The notes under the pieces: generated by a model
The model's input: the letters and a program-made list of their open reading frames with translations, nothing else
Database searches by the model: none
What the model was told of the DNA's origin: nothing
Program-made: the position numbers and the translations under genes
From: Streptomyces sp. NBC_01591
GTDB lineage: Bacteria; Actinomycetota; Actinomycetes; Streptomycetales; Streptomycetaceae
DNA length: 64,000 bases
Direction of reading: 5' to 3'
NCBI RefSeq assembly: GCF_035918155.1
Contig: NZ_CP109327.1
Span: 8,742,001-8,806,000 of the forward strand
Part shown: positions 42,563 to 51,687 of the stretch, piece by piece
Position numbering within the stretch: position 1 is the first letter of the stretch
How the letters are laid out: every line of letters begins with the position of its first letter

Positions 42563-42643
42563 CACCGGGTCACCCCCCGGGCGCTGCGCCGCGAGCAGCG
42601 CACTGACAACGGCCTGTCGGTGCCGTGTGCTTGGATCGCCGCC

Positions 42644-43192
42644 ATGACGAAGGACGACGACATCCAGCAGGCCCCGGAGGGCTCCGCCGAGCTGTGGATC
42701 GGGGCGGTGCCCTCCCTCGGGCCCGGTGGGCGTGATGTGCTTCTGGGGCTCGGTTCGCACGCCGACGAGCCCGGAGCCCGGCTGGCGCGGCTTCTTCTCG
42801 ACCGGGGGCACGAGGGTGAGGAGGGCGTTTTCTATCTGCTGCCGGAGGATCTGGCCGCCCGCTACGAGCGGACCGGTGACCGGCTCGCGGTGACGCTCCT
42901 CGCCCGCCGGGACGTCCTCGCTCACAGCCTCCGGGCGCGCCCGGAGGAGGGGCGCGTACTGTCCGGAGCACTGCCCTCCGATCCGCTCGACGCCGACCGG
43001 GTCGTCCTGCTCCGCCGCGAGCTGACCACCGGCTTCGTCCCCGTCGAGCAGGGCGGGGAGTTCCAGCCGGTCCTCCTCGTCGACCACACCGCCGGTCCGG
43101 ATGCCGGGCCCGAGGAGCTGATCGCCTTGTTCGAGGAGGGCGAGGCGGGCATCGCCGTACTCAACGCGGAACTGCTGCCGGACCGGGCCTGA
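42644..43192 (+). CDS. Hypothetical protein (182 aa)
   Basis: An acidic cytosolic protein: TKDDDIQQAPEGSAELWIGA, RDVLLGLGSHADEPGARLAR, FYLLPEDLAARYERTGDRL, VLLRRELTTGFVPVEQGGEF and a C-terminal ELIALFEEGEAGIAVLNAEL. Codon use is consistent over the whole frame. No known domain is recognised and no ribosome site is obvious. It is divergent from the gene fragment at 42470-42562. Confidence 0.5.
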   Translation: MTKDDDIQQAPEGSAELWIGAVPSLGPGGRDVLLGLGSHADEPGARLARLLLDRGHEGEEGVFYLLPEDLAARYERTGDRLAVTLLARRDVLAHSLRARPEEGRVLSGALPSDPLDADRVVLLRRELTTGFVPVEQGGEFQPVLLVDHTAGPDAGPEELIALFEEGEAGIAVLNAELLPDRA

Positions 43193-43357
43193 CGTTCCAG
43201 TGCAGGACGGTTCGGTCGGGGCCGAAATGTCCCGTCGGTAGCGTGCCGAACGCAGCCCGCCGGCGGCGAACCGGCCCCGCCGGGAGCGGTCACCGGAGGA
43301 TGTCGTGGCGGTCCCGGCGGAAAGTCGCACCGGACCGTCGACGGGCCCACGACGGCT

Positions 43358-43735
43358 TCAATGATCGAAGACATTGGCCAGCCGTCCTTCGATAGGAGCC
43401 CTGCCTCGGGAAACGGCACGGTCGGTGAGAAGGCATAGCTGTGCCGGGGTGAGTCCGGCAAGGTCGCGGAAGTCGCGGTTCATGTGTGCCTGGTCGTAGT
43501 AGCCACACACAGCCGCCCGGTCAGCCAGCGACCTGCAGGCACCAGTCGGTAAGGTGAGCGCCCGTTGAAACCGCAGTATTCGGCTGGCGGTTCGCGACGG
43601 CAGTCCGATCTGCTCGCGGAGCAGCACCTGGAGCCGCCGACTGCCGCGGCCCGTGGCAGCGGCCAATTCTTTGGCGGATACCTGTCCGTGGCCGGCGCGC
43701 AGCCGACTCCACACCTCGGCAACTGTGACGGAGCA
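43358..43735 (-). pseudogene. AraC-family regulator, C-terminal DNA-binding domain only
   Basis: About 120 residues contain both HTHs of the AraC domain: VSAKELAAATGRGSRRLQVL, LREQIGLPSRTASRILRFQR and the signature LADRAAVCGYYDQAHMNRDF with RDLAGLTPAQL. The N-terminal sensor domain is missing; the coding sequence stops matching near 43735, at the border of the tniQ/tniB segment, so it was probably cut by the arrival of that DNA. Confidence 0.65.
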
Positions 43736-43980
43736 GTGATGTTCAGGGGGTTGGGCTGCTTTGGTCTGGTGTTCCGTCTTTGGAGTGGGACTCGGGACGG
43801 CTGAAGTGGCTGTGTTCGGGTGTGATGGGTGTGGCCTGGGATCGCGTTCGGTTTGGTTGTTCGGGCGTTTGGCCTGCGGTCCGGTGGCTGTGTGGGAATG
43901 ATCTTGGGTTTCCCGTTGATGTAGTGGTGCGTCTATAGGCGGCTGCGTTCTATCCGGGCTTCAAAGCGCGGTTTGGCTGG

Positions 43981-44937
43981 TCAGTGGTGTGTGTGGGTGA
44001 GGAAGATACGGAGGGGGTCGTTCGCGCTGGGGGTCAGGTGGGTGAGGTTCAACCGGTGAGCGATGAGGCCGAGGGCGTCGTTGGTGGTGCGGTGTGGCCG
44101 GTTCGGCAGGGTGGCGAGTGCGCGGGTGAGGGCGACGGTTTCCGGGTAGATCACCAGGTCGCGCGCGAGGAGTGCGGGGGAGGCGCTGCCCGTGGTGGCC
44201 AGGTGGGGGTTGCCCGCGCAGAGTCGGGTCAGGCGGGTGTGCCAGCGGTGGGTGAGATGTTGCTGGTGGTCGTACCAGCGGGTGGTGATGGCGCGTGCCG
44301 CGGTCCAGGCGGTAGCGGCGCCGGGATGTCGTAGCAGGCGCTGGTGGGCGTGGCGCGCGGCCGCGAGTTGGGGCACGGCCCACGTGTGGATGGGGGAGGC
44401 AAGCCGTGGGTCGGGGGCGGCTTGGTGGTGACGCGGGCACACCAGCCGGTGCGGCGGTGGGTGAACCCAGGCGGTGTCGGTGGTGCCGTGGCTGCGGTGG
44501 TGGGTGCACAGGGTGCAGGCGCGGACGGGCTGCTGTGCGGCGTTGAGCCGCTTCCAGCGTGCGGCGGCCTCGGCGCTGGGGGCGGTGTCGTTGAGGGCGG
44601 GGCGGGGCAAGGCACGCAGGAGGTTGGGGAGTGGGACCCGGGCGAGGGCAGCGAGGTGCCGGGCCGCGTTGTGGTTGAGGTGGAGTTCGGCTGCCGGCAG
44701 TGTGCCGTGGCCGTGGAGGGCGATACCAGCCCCGTCGAGGAGCTGGGGCAGAGTCAGCTGATAGGACATAGCGATACGTTGGGCGTACGAGGCGGTCGCT
44801 TCGCCGGGCAGCGGCCGTACTCGGAACACGCCCGGCGCGGCTGCCGGGACCTGCAGCCATGCCCTTGCGGTGACGGCGCTGCACTGTGGGGCGCCGGCCT
44901 CTGCTACGGCACGGTCCGTAACGTCTGTCCGGCTCAC
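43981..44937 (-). CDS. tniQ: TniQ-family transposition protein (first copy)
   Basis: A 318-residue TniQ protein. It has the N-terminal GVFRVRPLPGEATASYAQRI and ATA-SYxxR-type motif, and a zinc finger CTLCTHHRSHGTTDTAW... with CPRHHQ (Cys-x2-Cys and Cys-x2-His). TniQ/TnsD proteins choose the target of Tn7-like and Tn5053-like elements, usually with the TnsC/TniB ATPase. The start overlaps the stop of tniB by ATGA, so they are translated together. No transposase gene accompanies this pair. The region downstream (43736-43980) is relatively T-rich, has no gene, and may hold the element end. Confidence 0.85.
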   Translation of the reverse strand: MSRTDVTDRAVAEAGAPQCSAVTARAWLQVPAAAPGVFRVRPLPGEATASYAQRIAMSYQLTLPQLLDGAGIALHGHGTLPAAELHLNHNAARHLAALARVPLPNLLRALPRPALNDTAPSAEAAARWKRLNAAQQPVRACTLCTHHRSHGTTDTAWVHPPPHRLVCPRHHQAAPDPRLASPIHTWAVPQLAAARHAHQRLLRHPGAATAWTAARAITTRWYDHQQHLTHRWHTRLTRLCAGNPHLATTGSASPALLARDLVIYPETVALTRALATLPNRPHRTTNDALGLIAHRLNLTHLTPSANDPLRIFLTHTHH

Positions 44938-45804
44938 AGGGTGCTGGCGCTGCGGCTTCGGGGCCGGGTGTGGGGTCGGTAGTGCTGTTCGGCGAGGTGG
45001 TCCAGGCGGATGGCTTCGAGGCTGGTTCTGGTGATGCGTTCGGTGCCGTCGAGTAGGGCAGCGATGGCGGCCTGGCGGATGAGGCGGGCGAGGCTGCTGA
45101 TACGGCCGGCGGTGCGTTCGTGCAGGTACGGGGCCAGTTGGGGGAGAGTTCCGGGCCGGTGGTGGCGCAGGTCGAGCGCGCCTTCCATGGCGGTAATGAG
45201 GTCGCGGAAGGGTTCGCTCTCACCGAGGCGGGCGGGAAAGGCGGCGCAGTCGATGAGGGAAGCGCGTCCGGCGAGCTGCGCACCGCGCACCCCGGTGAAC
45301 AGAGGTGTGGTGGTGACGTCGATTCCGGCGTAGACGAAGGTGGCGCCGATGCGTTCGGTGAGGTCTTTGATCAGGTCGGCGCTCTGGGCGCCGGTGGTGG
45401 TGCGGGGGTTGAGCCGGTGGACCTCGTCGATCATCACCAGCTGGACGCCGGCAGCGGTGTAGGTGTGGCAGACCGCGTTGGTGATCTGGACCTGGGACAT
45501 GCCGGCGGCGACGGGGATGCCGAGGTAGCGGGCGAACTCGGTGGCCAGGGTCTTGGCGCTGGCGGCGGGCGGGACCAGGACGTAGGCGACAGGCACCTGC
45601 CCGGCTGTGGCTGTGGGGCCGTGGCGTCGGGTGTGGGCGAGGTGGCAGGCACGACCGACCTGGAGCAGCGCGGTGGTCTTCCCGGCGCCGGCGGGGCCGG
45701 TGACGATCAGGGACGGCCGTGCGGTGACTGCCTGGTGTGAGTTCTCATTTTTGTTGTAGCGGAGGTATGCCTCTGACCTGGGGTGTTGCAGGCGGATGAG
45801 ACAT
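44934..45804 (-). CDS. tniB: TniB/TnsC-type AAA+ ATPase, possible -1 frameshift at its 5' end
   Basis: The main frame carries a complete AAA+ ATPase: Walker A SLIVTGPAGAGKTTALLQVG, Walker B VQLVMIDEVHRLNPRT, sensor ATFVYAGIDVT and the C-terminal RTAGRISSLARLIRQAAIAA. This frame has no start before the P-loop. A good start exists at 45804 (MSHPPATPQVRGIPPLQQK) in the neighbouring frame, which ends in TGA right after AAAAA (45748-45752). A -1 slip on the A run joins it to NENSHQAVTARPSLIV. So the protein may be made by programmed frameshifting or the gene may be recently mutated. TniB forms filaments on DNA and links the transposase with TniQ. Confidence 0.75.
45748..45752 (-). other. A5 slippery run in tniB
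   Basis: Minus strand CAA CAA AAA TGA; slipping back one base gives AAT GAG AAC and opens the ATPase frame. Confidence 0.5.
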
Positions 45805-46128
45805 GTCGTGGTCCTGTTCTGTCACGTCGTAAGGGTGTTTGACCTGTACTGCTGCAAGTTGAGTGAGAAGCCTGCAGATATGTTGAGAAATCTGATGCAC
45901 GACCACCCCTTTCCTCTGCTCGCTTGCACGTGCCGGTGCGGCTGGGTTGGTTCGAGGCGGATGATGCACGCCCGCCGCCCACCCGGTTCCGGCTTCGCTG
46001 TGGAGCCGCGGGTGTGCGTCCTCGTGATCGGCAGGGAGCGGTGTCTGGCAGGGGTCTTGCTGGAGGGCGTGACGGAAGCCACGGGAACGCTGCGGACGCG
46101 GGGCCCGGGGCGGCGTTCTGGCCGTCTG
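45805..46128. other. Intergenic region between tniB and the STAND nuclease gene
   Basis: No supported gene. The minus-strand frame here is a low-quality extension that runs into MSHPPAT. It should contain the tniB promoter. Confidence 0.4.
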
Positions 46129-48489
46129 TCAGTGGTCGATGTCGTCGAAAAGACTGCGCTGTTCTGGGATCGGTTGGCTGTTCTGTGGGGTCTCTCGTCG
46201 GTAGGGAAGAGGATCGGGAGCCCAGTCGCGGTGTGCTTCGTCCGGATCCTCGCGGATCTGTTGGTAGATGTCTTGTGCGCGGTCGAACTCACCGGCGGTG
46301 TCATCGTCCAGCCGTCGCTCGAAGGCTTGGCTGTACCAGAACAGCGCGTCGTCGACGGGGTCGTTGTCTGGGTCGCCGTTGAACTCCGAGGCCCAGTCGT
46401 ATACCCGTTGTTCGAGGCGGGGAACGAGTTCACGGCATACGTGCTCGAACAGGTTCTCGCGTTCCTCTTCCGTGAGGAGGACGTGCCAGGCATGGTGCAA
46501 GTCGTTGTCTTCAATCCACGAGGCGTCGGGTGCCATGACGGCTAGGTCCGTCATACGTGCGATCGCCTGCTGCCGGATGTCTTCGGGGAGCAAACCGGCG
46601 CGGTGGAGGCGGGCCAGTACCCGCGAGCGGATGTCGTCGTTGGCCGGCGTGCCGAAGTCCATGAGCACCGAGTGGAGATCGGGATCTTCCATGAGGTAGG
46701 CGCGTAGGAAGCCGTCGCTGCTGTCCCGCGACAAGTAGGAGAAGACGCTCTGTCGACGCTCGTACTCCTCCTGCCAATCCCTCAGAGGACTGCGGCGATG
46801 TCGGCGCAACGCGGAGATCCGTTTGGCCGTCGCCTGGTACAGAGGCGGCGGGATACGCAGGAGAGTGCCCTGGCGCTGTTCGCTGCCGGTGGGCAGGCAG
46901 TCCGTGCGGGAGAGCAGGGCCCGGTCGGTCATGCCGGTGAGGACGATGGGCAGCAAGTGGGCCTGGGTGGTCAGCCAGGTGGCGAAGCCCTCCCGGAGAG
47001 TGGGGTGGTGGAATGACCAGTACGCCTGCCCGTCAAGGGCGGTCGCCTCGGTGAGGAAGGTGCCGGTCAGCGTGGTCATGGCCCGGCTGGCGGCGCCGGG
47101 GGCGGCGCCAGCCCGATCGATGATGTCGCGCTGGGCCGGATCGAGGGCGAGGGGGCTGGGCAGCCCCTTGTCCTGACCTGTGGCGTACACGAGGGCGAGG
47201 GCTGCGTGGGCGTGTACGTCCAGTTGGTCGTAGACATCGATCAGGAGCTGCCGGGGCCGGGCCATGAAGGACGTAATGCTCTCGCGGGTCAGGGACAGCC
47301 CCGTGGTGAATGCCTGGAGTCCGAGGCGCCGTGCGGCTTCGGGGCGGAACGGCTCGGCGTCGGCTGCGGCTTCGAGGTGCGGTTTCATCCGGCTGAGCAC
47401 GTCCGCCGGCTGATCGCCCGCAGCGAGATGGTTGTAGAGGATCTGCTGCCGCTCCGTGCGGGCGAGGTCGGCGACATCGACGGTGACCTGCTGTTCGTGC
47501 AGCAGGGGGTAGGCATACGGTTTCAGCAGGGGCCGGGCCTCGTTGTAGATGTAGTTGCGGGAGGTCAGCACGACCCGGGCCCCGTTCTTCACGGCGCTCA
47601 TCACGTGCGGCAGGTCCCGTGCCCAGGCGTGGGTGAGGATCTCCTCATGGCGGACGGCGCCGAAGGCGTCATCGAGCCAGAAGAACTGGTCCTTCTCGTG
47701 CGGGTTCCAGCGCTGTACCAGTTCGTCGGAGGTGCGCGGCTTGATGGCCACGCAGCTCCAGTTGTCGGCGGCGCTGATGGCCAGCATCAGGGCGATGACG
47801 GATTTGCCCACGGCCGGGTCGCCGAGCAGCAGTACGAAGCCGTGGTCGCGCAGTGCGCGGGCGGCCTTGCGGTAGGCGCTGGTGACGACGAACGTGGAGA
47901 CCTGTTCCGGCGCGGACTTCATCAGCACTGAGGCCTGGGTGTAGGCGCGTTCGTCGAGAATCTGTGACAGGTCACCGAGTCCATAGACACGGGGGACGAA
48001 CATCCGCAGCTCTCGATGTGAGGCGATCATGTCGCTCAGCCACTGCCCGTCGAGGACCAGGGGGTGTGCCACCCCGCAGGCGCGTAGTCGCCGCTGGATC
48101 TTTTCCTCGGACAGGCCGCTGACCCGGGCGTTGGTCAGCAGCACATAGGTCGCGCATACCCCGCGCTTAACCAAGGCACGGACCTTGGCGAATTCGTCCT
48201 CGAGTTCCGACGGGGCGAGTGTGGCATCCGCCTTCTTGGTGTGCTTGCACTGCAGCGCAAAGGGGCCCGGCGGCACATCCTGCACGCCTCCGGGCTCGTC
48301 GGGCGGTTGCCAGGTGCCGTAGAAGGCGCCGTCTCTGCCCCCGTCGTTGGAGTCCGCGAACGCCTGTACGGACTGTCCCCACACCTCCCGCAGCACAGCT
48401 GCGCACAGGTCCTGAAAGGCGCGCCAGCCCAGGGTGTGCAGGGCGAAGCGAGGCGACCCGGGGGCGATGGTTTCGCTCGTCCCCGTCAT
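46129..48489 (-). CDS. Mrr-like nuclease fused to a STAND NTPase (putative antiviral protein)
   Basis: A 786-residue protein. Residues 15-90 are a PD-(D/E)xK-type nuclease: FQDLCAAVLREVWGQSVQ, SNDGGRDGAF (Asp53) and FALQCKHTKK (Gln80-x-Lys82), the DxQxK form common in restriction-like domains. Then YVLLTNARVSGLSEEK and a STAND NTPase with Walker A LLLGDPAVGKSVIALMLA (221-238) and Walker B FFWLDDAFGA (269-278). The C-terminal 400 residues are alpha-helical, probably the sensor. This architecture is that of AVAST-like defence proteins. The ATG overlaps the stop of the PLD-like gene (ATGA), so the two form one unit. Confidence 0.82.
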   Translation of the reverse strand: MTGTSETIAPGSPRFALHTLGWRAFQDLCAAVLREVWGQSVQAFADSNDGGRDGAFYGTWQPPDEPGGVQDVPPGPFALQCKHTKKADATLAPSELEDEFAKVRALVKRGVCATYVLLTNARVSGLSEEKIQRRLRACGVAHPLVLDGQWLSDMIASHRELRMFVPRVYGLGDLSQILDERAYTQASVLMKSAPEQVSTFVVTSAYRKAARALRDHGFVLLLGDPAVGKSVIALMLAISAADNWSCVAIKPRTSDELVQRWNPHEKDQFFWLDDAFGAVRHEEILTHAWARDLPHVMSAVKNGARVVLTSRNYIYNEARPLLKPYAYPLLHEQQVTVDVADLARTERQQILYNHLAAGDQPADVLSRMKPHLEAAADAEPFRPEAARRLGLQAFTTGLSLTRESITSFMARPRQLLIDVYDQLDVHAHAALALVYATGQDKGLPSPLALDPAQRDIIDRAGAAPGAASRAMTTLTGTFLTEATALDGQAYWSFHHPTLREGFATWLTTQAHLLPIVLTGMTDRALLSRTDCLPTGSEQRQGTLLRIPPPLYQATAKRISALRRHRRSPLRDWQEEYERRQSVFSYLSRDSSDGFLRAYLMEDPDLHSVLMDFGTPANDDIRSRVLARLHRAGLLPEDIRQQAIARMTDLAVMAPDASWIEDNDLHHAWHVLLTEEERENLFEHVCRELVPRLEQRVYDWASEFNGDPDNDPVDDALFWYSQAFERRLDDDTAGEFDRAQDIYQQIREDPDEAHRDWAPDPLPYRRETPQNSQPIPEQRSLFDDIDH

Positions 48490-49316
48490 ACGTCGTCCTT
48501 GTGGCCGTCATCGGTTGAGCCGTCGCTGAGCGTGGTGAGCGCCTCCCACATCTCCTCGTCGTCGTAGTCCGGTTCAACCAGGTCTGGGGTCAGGATGTTG
48601 CTGTCGGGATCCAGCTCCTCGGACTGGGCAACGACCTCGACCAGGAACTTCTGCGCGGCCTTCATGAGACCGGGGTCCCGTGTCCACAGCCCGAACTCCA
48701 GGCTGCGGCGGGAGCTTTCCGTGCCGTTGGCACTTCCCAGCCACAGCCGGCTGGGCCGGAAGCCGATGACATCGGCCACCCCGCCCAACCCGTCTTCGTC
48801 GTGCCGCCACAGCTCACCCAGCAGCAACATTTTGGTGTGCAGGATCGGAACGAGATGATCACCGGCCTTGCGGTAACCGAGGCTGCGTAGCGCAGGCAGC
48901 TGGATGTCCGGTGACGCAGAGCCGGGACCGAGTACAGGCGCCGCGCCGTCCTCATGGAGGCTCAGTCCCTCCAGATTGGGCAGCGCCCGAGCGGGGAAGC
49001 CGGCCGCGCCCTTCACCGCGTTGGCCACCTTGCGCAGTCTCTCCAGGGACCGTGGGCCCCTTGACTGTTTACTGACCACCACGCATGCGGACGGGAACCC
49101 GGCTATCCGGCGCAGCAGTTCAGTGTCGTCCACCCACAAGAACGCCCCGAGCATCCCGGCCCCAAGGCTGCGTGAGCGCCGCTGTTGCTCCAACTCGTTC
49201 CGGAACGTGTCGATCCCGTCGACGAGGCCGGCCAGCACATTCGTCCCGAACCGGGCGGGACCACCTTCCGCTGCGACCGCCTGCACGTTGAACTGGTGAG
49301 AAAACGACAGACTCAC
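48486..49316 (-). CDS. Phospholipase-D-family protein, partner of the STAND nuclease
   Basis: A protein of about 276 residues with one HKD-type motif: PILHTKMLLLGELWRHD and, downstream, LWLGSANGTESSRRSLEFGL (His-x-Lys and GSxN). PLD-superfamily nucleases work as dimers with one motif each, so this may be a nuclease or lipase. GTG at 49316 (VSLSFSHQFN) follows AGGAGGGG and is preferred; an ATG at 49355 would add 13 residues. Its stop overlaps the next start, indicating translational coupling with the Mrr-STAND gene. Confidence 0.75.
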   Translation of the reverse strand: MSLSFSHQFNVQAVAAEGGPARFGTNVLAGLVDGIDTFRNELEQQRRSRSLGAGMLGAFLWVDDTELLRRIAGFPSACVVVSKQSRGPRSLERLRKVANAVKGAAGFPARALPNLEGLSLHEDGAAPVLGPGSASPDIQLPALRSLGYRKAGDHLVPILHTKMLLLGELWRHDEDGLGGVADVIGFRPSRLWLGSANGTESSRRSLEFGLWTRDPGLMKAAQKFLVEVVAQSEELDPDSNILTPDLVEPDYDDEEMWEALTTLSDGSTDDGHKDDV

Positions 49317-49445
49317 GACCCCTCCTATAACAGGAGCATTATGGCGTGCCGTCACAGACGGGTCGTACGGTCACCCCCACCCTCCCGTCGAGGCGCCCGG
49401 CCAGGCGGCAGCATGCCGTCGTCGCAGCTGCAGGGACAGACGTGA

Positions 49446-49690
49446 ATGGCCACGGGAGGCACCCTGCTCGTCGACGAGGCCAGCGGCGTGATCTTCGTCG
49501 GCGAGGCGACCAGCCCGCCCCCGGACTCTCCGCTGACCGAGGCCTACTTCCAGCACGGTGTCAGCGTCCACCTCGCCGCCGGACGGAAGACACCGGCAGC
49601 ATCAGCCACTTCCTGGGCATGTGGCACACGCACCCGCACTCCCCGGCACAGCCCAGCGCCACCGGCCGCGCCGGTGCTGCGATGTCACGC
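49446..49690 (+). pseudogene. JAB/JAMM-type isopeptidase remnant
   Basis: In one frame: GGTLLVDEASGVIFVGEAT, LTEAYFQHGVSVH. After a one-base shift near 49590: SISHFLGMWHTHPHSPAQPS, ATGRAGAAMSRR. The HTHP....PS block is the JAMM metal site, but the expected Asp a few residues later is Gly, and the frame is broken. JAB proteins cleave ubiquitin-like conjugates and occur in CBASS and related defence systems, often next to an E1-like gene; none is left here. Confidence 0.55.
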
Positions 49691-49761
49691 CGATGAACCT
49701 CGCCACGCCTGCTGAACAGGACCTGCGTGCGGGGCTGTCGCCACGGATGGCGCCGACGCCG

Positions 49762-50445
49762 TCAGCCGAGAGGCAGGTCGAGGTAGCGGGCGGCGTCGTG
49801 CAGGACATCGCGGGTGAGGGTTTCGGTGCGGTCGAGGATGGAGAGTTGGGCGGCCATACCGATCAGCGGGGTGAGGTGTTCCATGAGTCCGTCGGTGATG
49901 CGGTAGAGCTCTTCCTCGTGGTCCAGGAGGCTGCCGAGTTTGTGGTGCCGTAGCCGCAGCAGGCTGTCGAGGGTGGCCAGGGTGCCGGCCCATTCGTCGG
50001 GGTGTTCCGTGCAGCGAGGCGGGAGCCGGTTGACCCAGAGTGTGGGGACTGAGCGTGGCCGGATGGGGGCGGTAGCCTCGGTGAGGCGTCTGAGGGCGGG
50101 GAAGCGGGCGGCGCGGGCCTCACGCAGGATGTCGCTGGAGCCGATGCCGCTCCAGAAGACGGTCAGGCCCAGTTCGTCGGCGAGGTAGTCGAACGTCGGC
50201 TGCAGGTCCTCGGGCCGCAGCCGGTCGATTCCGTCGATCAGGCAGACCTCCGTACGGGCATGGCGCATCACGTGGACCGCAGGCCCGGTGAAGTCCTTCA
50301 TGCGCTGTACGGGCCGTTGCTCGGTGTCCGGGCGGTACAGATCCCAGCCGAGGAAGACGGCCAGGGCCGCGGACCAGTCGGCGGATGTGCCGGGTTCGGG
50401 CGGGGCGTTGACGCAGACGACGGGGATGCGGCTGTCGTCGATGCC
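49762..50445 (-). pseudogene. tnsC-like ATPase gene, 3' part
   Basis: The frame encodes GIDDSRIPVVCVNAPPEPGT, ALAVFLGWDLYRPDTEQRPV, the Walker B TEVCLIDGIDRLRPEDLQ, and the C-terminal LSILDRTETLTRDVLHDAAR. This is the second half of a TnsC/TniB-type AAA+ ATPase. Its first half with the P-loop region is at 51313-51687, separated by an 867-bp insert on the other strand. Confidence 0.75.
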
Positions 50446-50510
50446 GTGGCCGCCGTCCCCACCATCTGGCAGGGGCTGCTCGCCGAGGTCACCGCCAACC
50501 CGCGCGACCT
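50446..50510 (+). pseudogene. Fragment of an AMP-forming acyl-CoA ligase gene
   Basis: About 21 residues read VAAVPTIWQGLLAEVTANPR, which matches the core of long-chain acyl-CoA synthetases (the AGVPTIWQGLL region). It ends abruptly at the HtrA fragment. Too short for certainty. Confidence 0.45.
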
Positions 50511-51255
50511 CGCAAGAAGTACGGCGCCGAGGTGGTCGGCCGGGCGCAGGGATACGACGTCGCCGTTCTGAAGCTGAAGAACCCGCCGTCGGGGCTCGCT
50601 CCGCTGGCCCTCGGCAATTCGGACGAGGTCGCGGTCGGCGATTCCACGATTGCCATCGGCGCCCCGTTCGGCCTGTCCAACACGGTCACCACGGGCATCA
50701 TCAGCGCGAAGAACCGCCCGGTCGCCTCCGGTGACGGCTCCGGCGGCAGCAACTCGTACATGAGCGCCCTGCAGACCGACGCCTCGATCAACCCGGGCAA
50801 CTCCGGCGGCCCGTTGCTCGATGCGCGCGGTGCGGTCATCGGCATCAACTCGGCCATCCAGTCGACCGGCAGCAGCGTCGGCCAGACCCAGGCGGGCTCC
50901 ATCGGCCTCGGCTTCGCGATTCCGATCAACCAGGCGACGAACGTCGCCCAGCAGTTGATCAAGACCGGCAAGCCGGTCTACCCGGTGATCGGAGCCACGG
51001 TCAGCATGGACGAGAAGACCGGCGGCGCGGTCATCTCCGACCAGGGGGCGGACGGTACGGCAGCCGTGTCGAAGGACGGCCCCGCGGACCGGGCCGGCCT
51101 CAGGGCGGGCGATGTCATCACGAAGTTCAACGACACCGTGATCGACAGCGGCCCGACCCTGATCGGCGAGATCTGGACCCACAAGCCCGGCGACCGGGTG
51201 ACGCTGACCTACCAGCGCGACGGCCGGACGGCAACGGCCGAGGTCACCCTCGGGG
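50511..51255 (+). pseudogene. HtrA/DegP-type serine protease fragment (catalytic Ser part plus PDZ domain)
   Basis: In-frame residues KKYGAEVVGRAQGYDVAVLK (catalytic Asp in YDVAV), IGAPFGLSNTVTTGIISAKN, QTDASINPGNSGGPLLDARG (catalytic Ser), GLGFAIPINQATNVAQQL and a PDZ domain (PADRAGLRAGDVITKFNDT, RDGRTATAEVTLG). The N-terminal signal, membrane segment and the catalytic His region are missing, so it cannot be an active protease. It sits inside the tnsC gene on the opposite strand and fuses directly to a peptidyl-tRNA hydrolase fragment. Confidence 0.85.
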
Positions 51256-51312
51256 ACCCCGGTCCCGAGTACGCGGCGAACCGGCACAATGTCGGCTTCA
51301 TGGTGGCCGATT
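51256..51312 (+). pseudogene. Peptidyl-tRNA hydrolase N-terminal fragment
   Basis: DPGPEYAANRHNVGFMVADS matches the Pth N-terminus (GNPGPEYAxTRHNxGFMV), including the catalytic His of RHN. It follows the HtrA end in the same frame (TLGDPGPEY), with the Pth word GLGNPGPE providing microhomology. It stops where tnsC sequence resumes. Confidence 0.7.
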
Positions 51313-51687
51313 CTCGCGGCGTCCCTGGTGGGCCAGCCCGATGTGGTGCAGCAGGGTGCGTTTGCCAGTACCGCGGCAGTCGCTGTCGATGGCGACGTGC
51401 TGGCAGGGGTGGCGGCGTTCGCCGTTGAGGCGCAGCATCCGCCGTGCGGTCTTCATGCCTGTGGCGATGTCGGTGGTTTCGACGAGGCTGAGCTGGGCGT
51501 GGTAACGCACCCGGGGGTCGTCCTCGTCGACGGGCACGGGGCCGTCGACCGGCGGGATCGGGGGAGGGGCCGGCTGGTGCCGTACGCGGGCGCGCCAGCC
51601 GTGCAGAGTGGTCGGTGACCCAGGAGACAGGGCCGGCGCCGACGCGGGCGGCGGGACACTTTGAGCGTCACGTACGGGGGGTTTCAC
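51313..51687 (-). pseudogene. tnsC-like ATPase gene, 5' part
   Basis: From the ATG overlapping the tnsB stop (ATGA): a Pro-rich N-terminus, then DEDDPRVRYHAQLSLVETTD, ATGMKTARRMLRLNGERRH and a P-loop-like CRGTGKRTLLHHIGLAHQG. The Walker A is degenerate: Arg follows the Lys where Ser/Thr is expected (GKRT). The coding sequence is then interrupted by the mosaic insert. Confidence 0.75.

Noticed and set aside
50511..51255. Functional HtrA protease gene
   Set aside because: The N-terminal third with the catalytic His, membrane anchor and start is missing, and the 3' end is fused to a Pth fragment.
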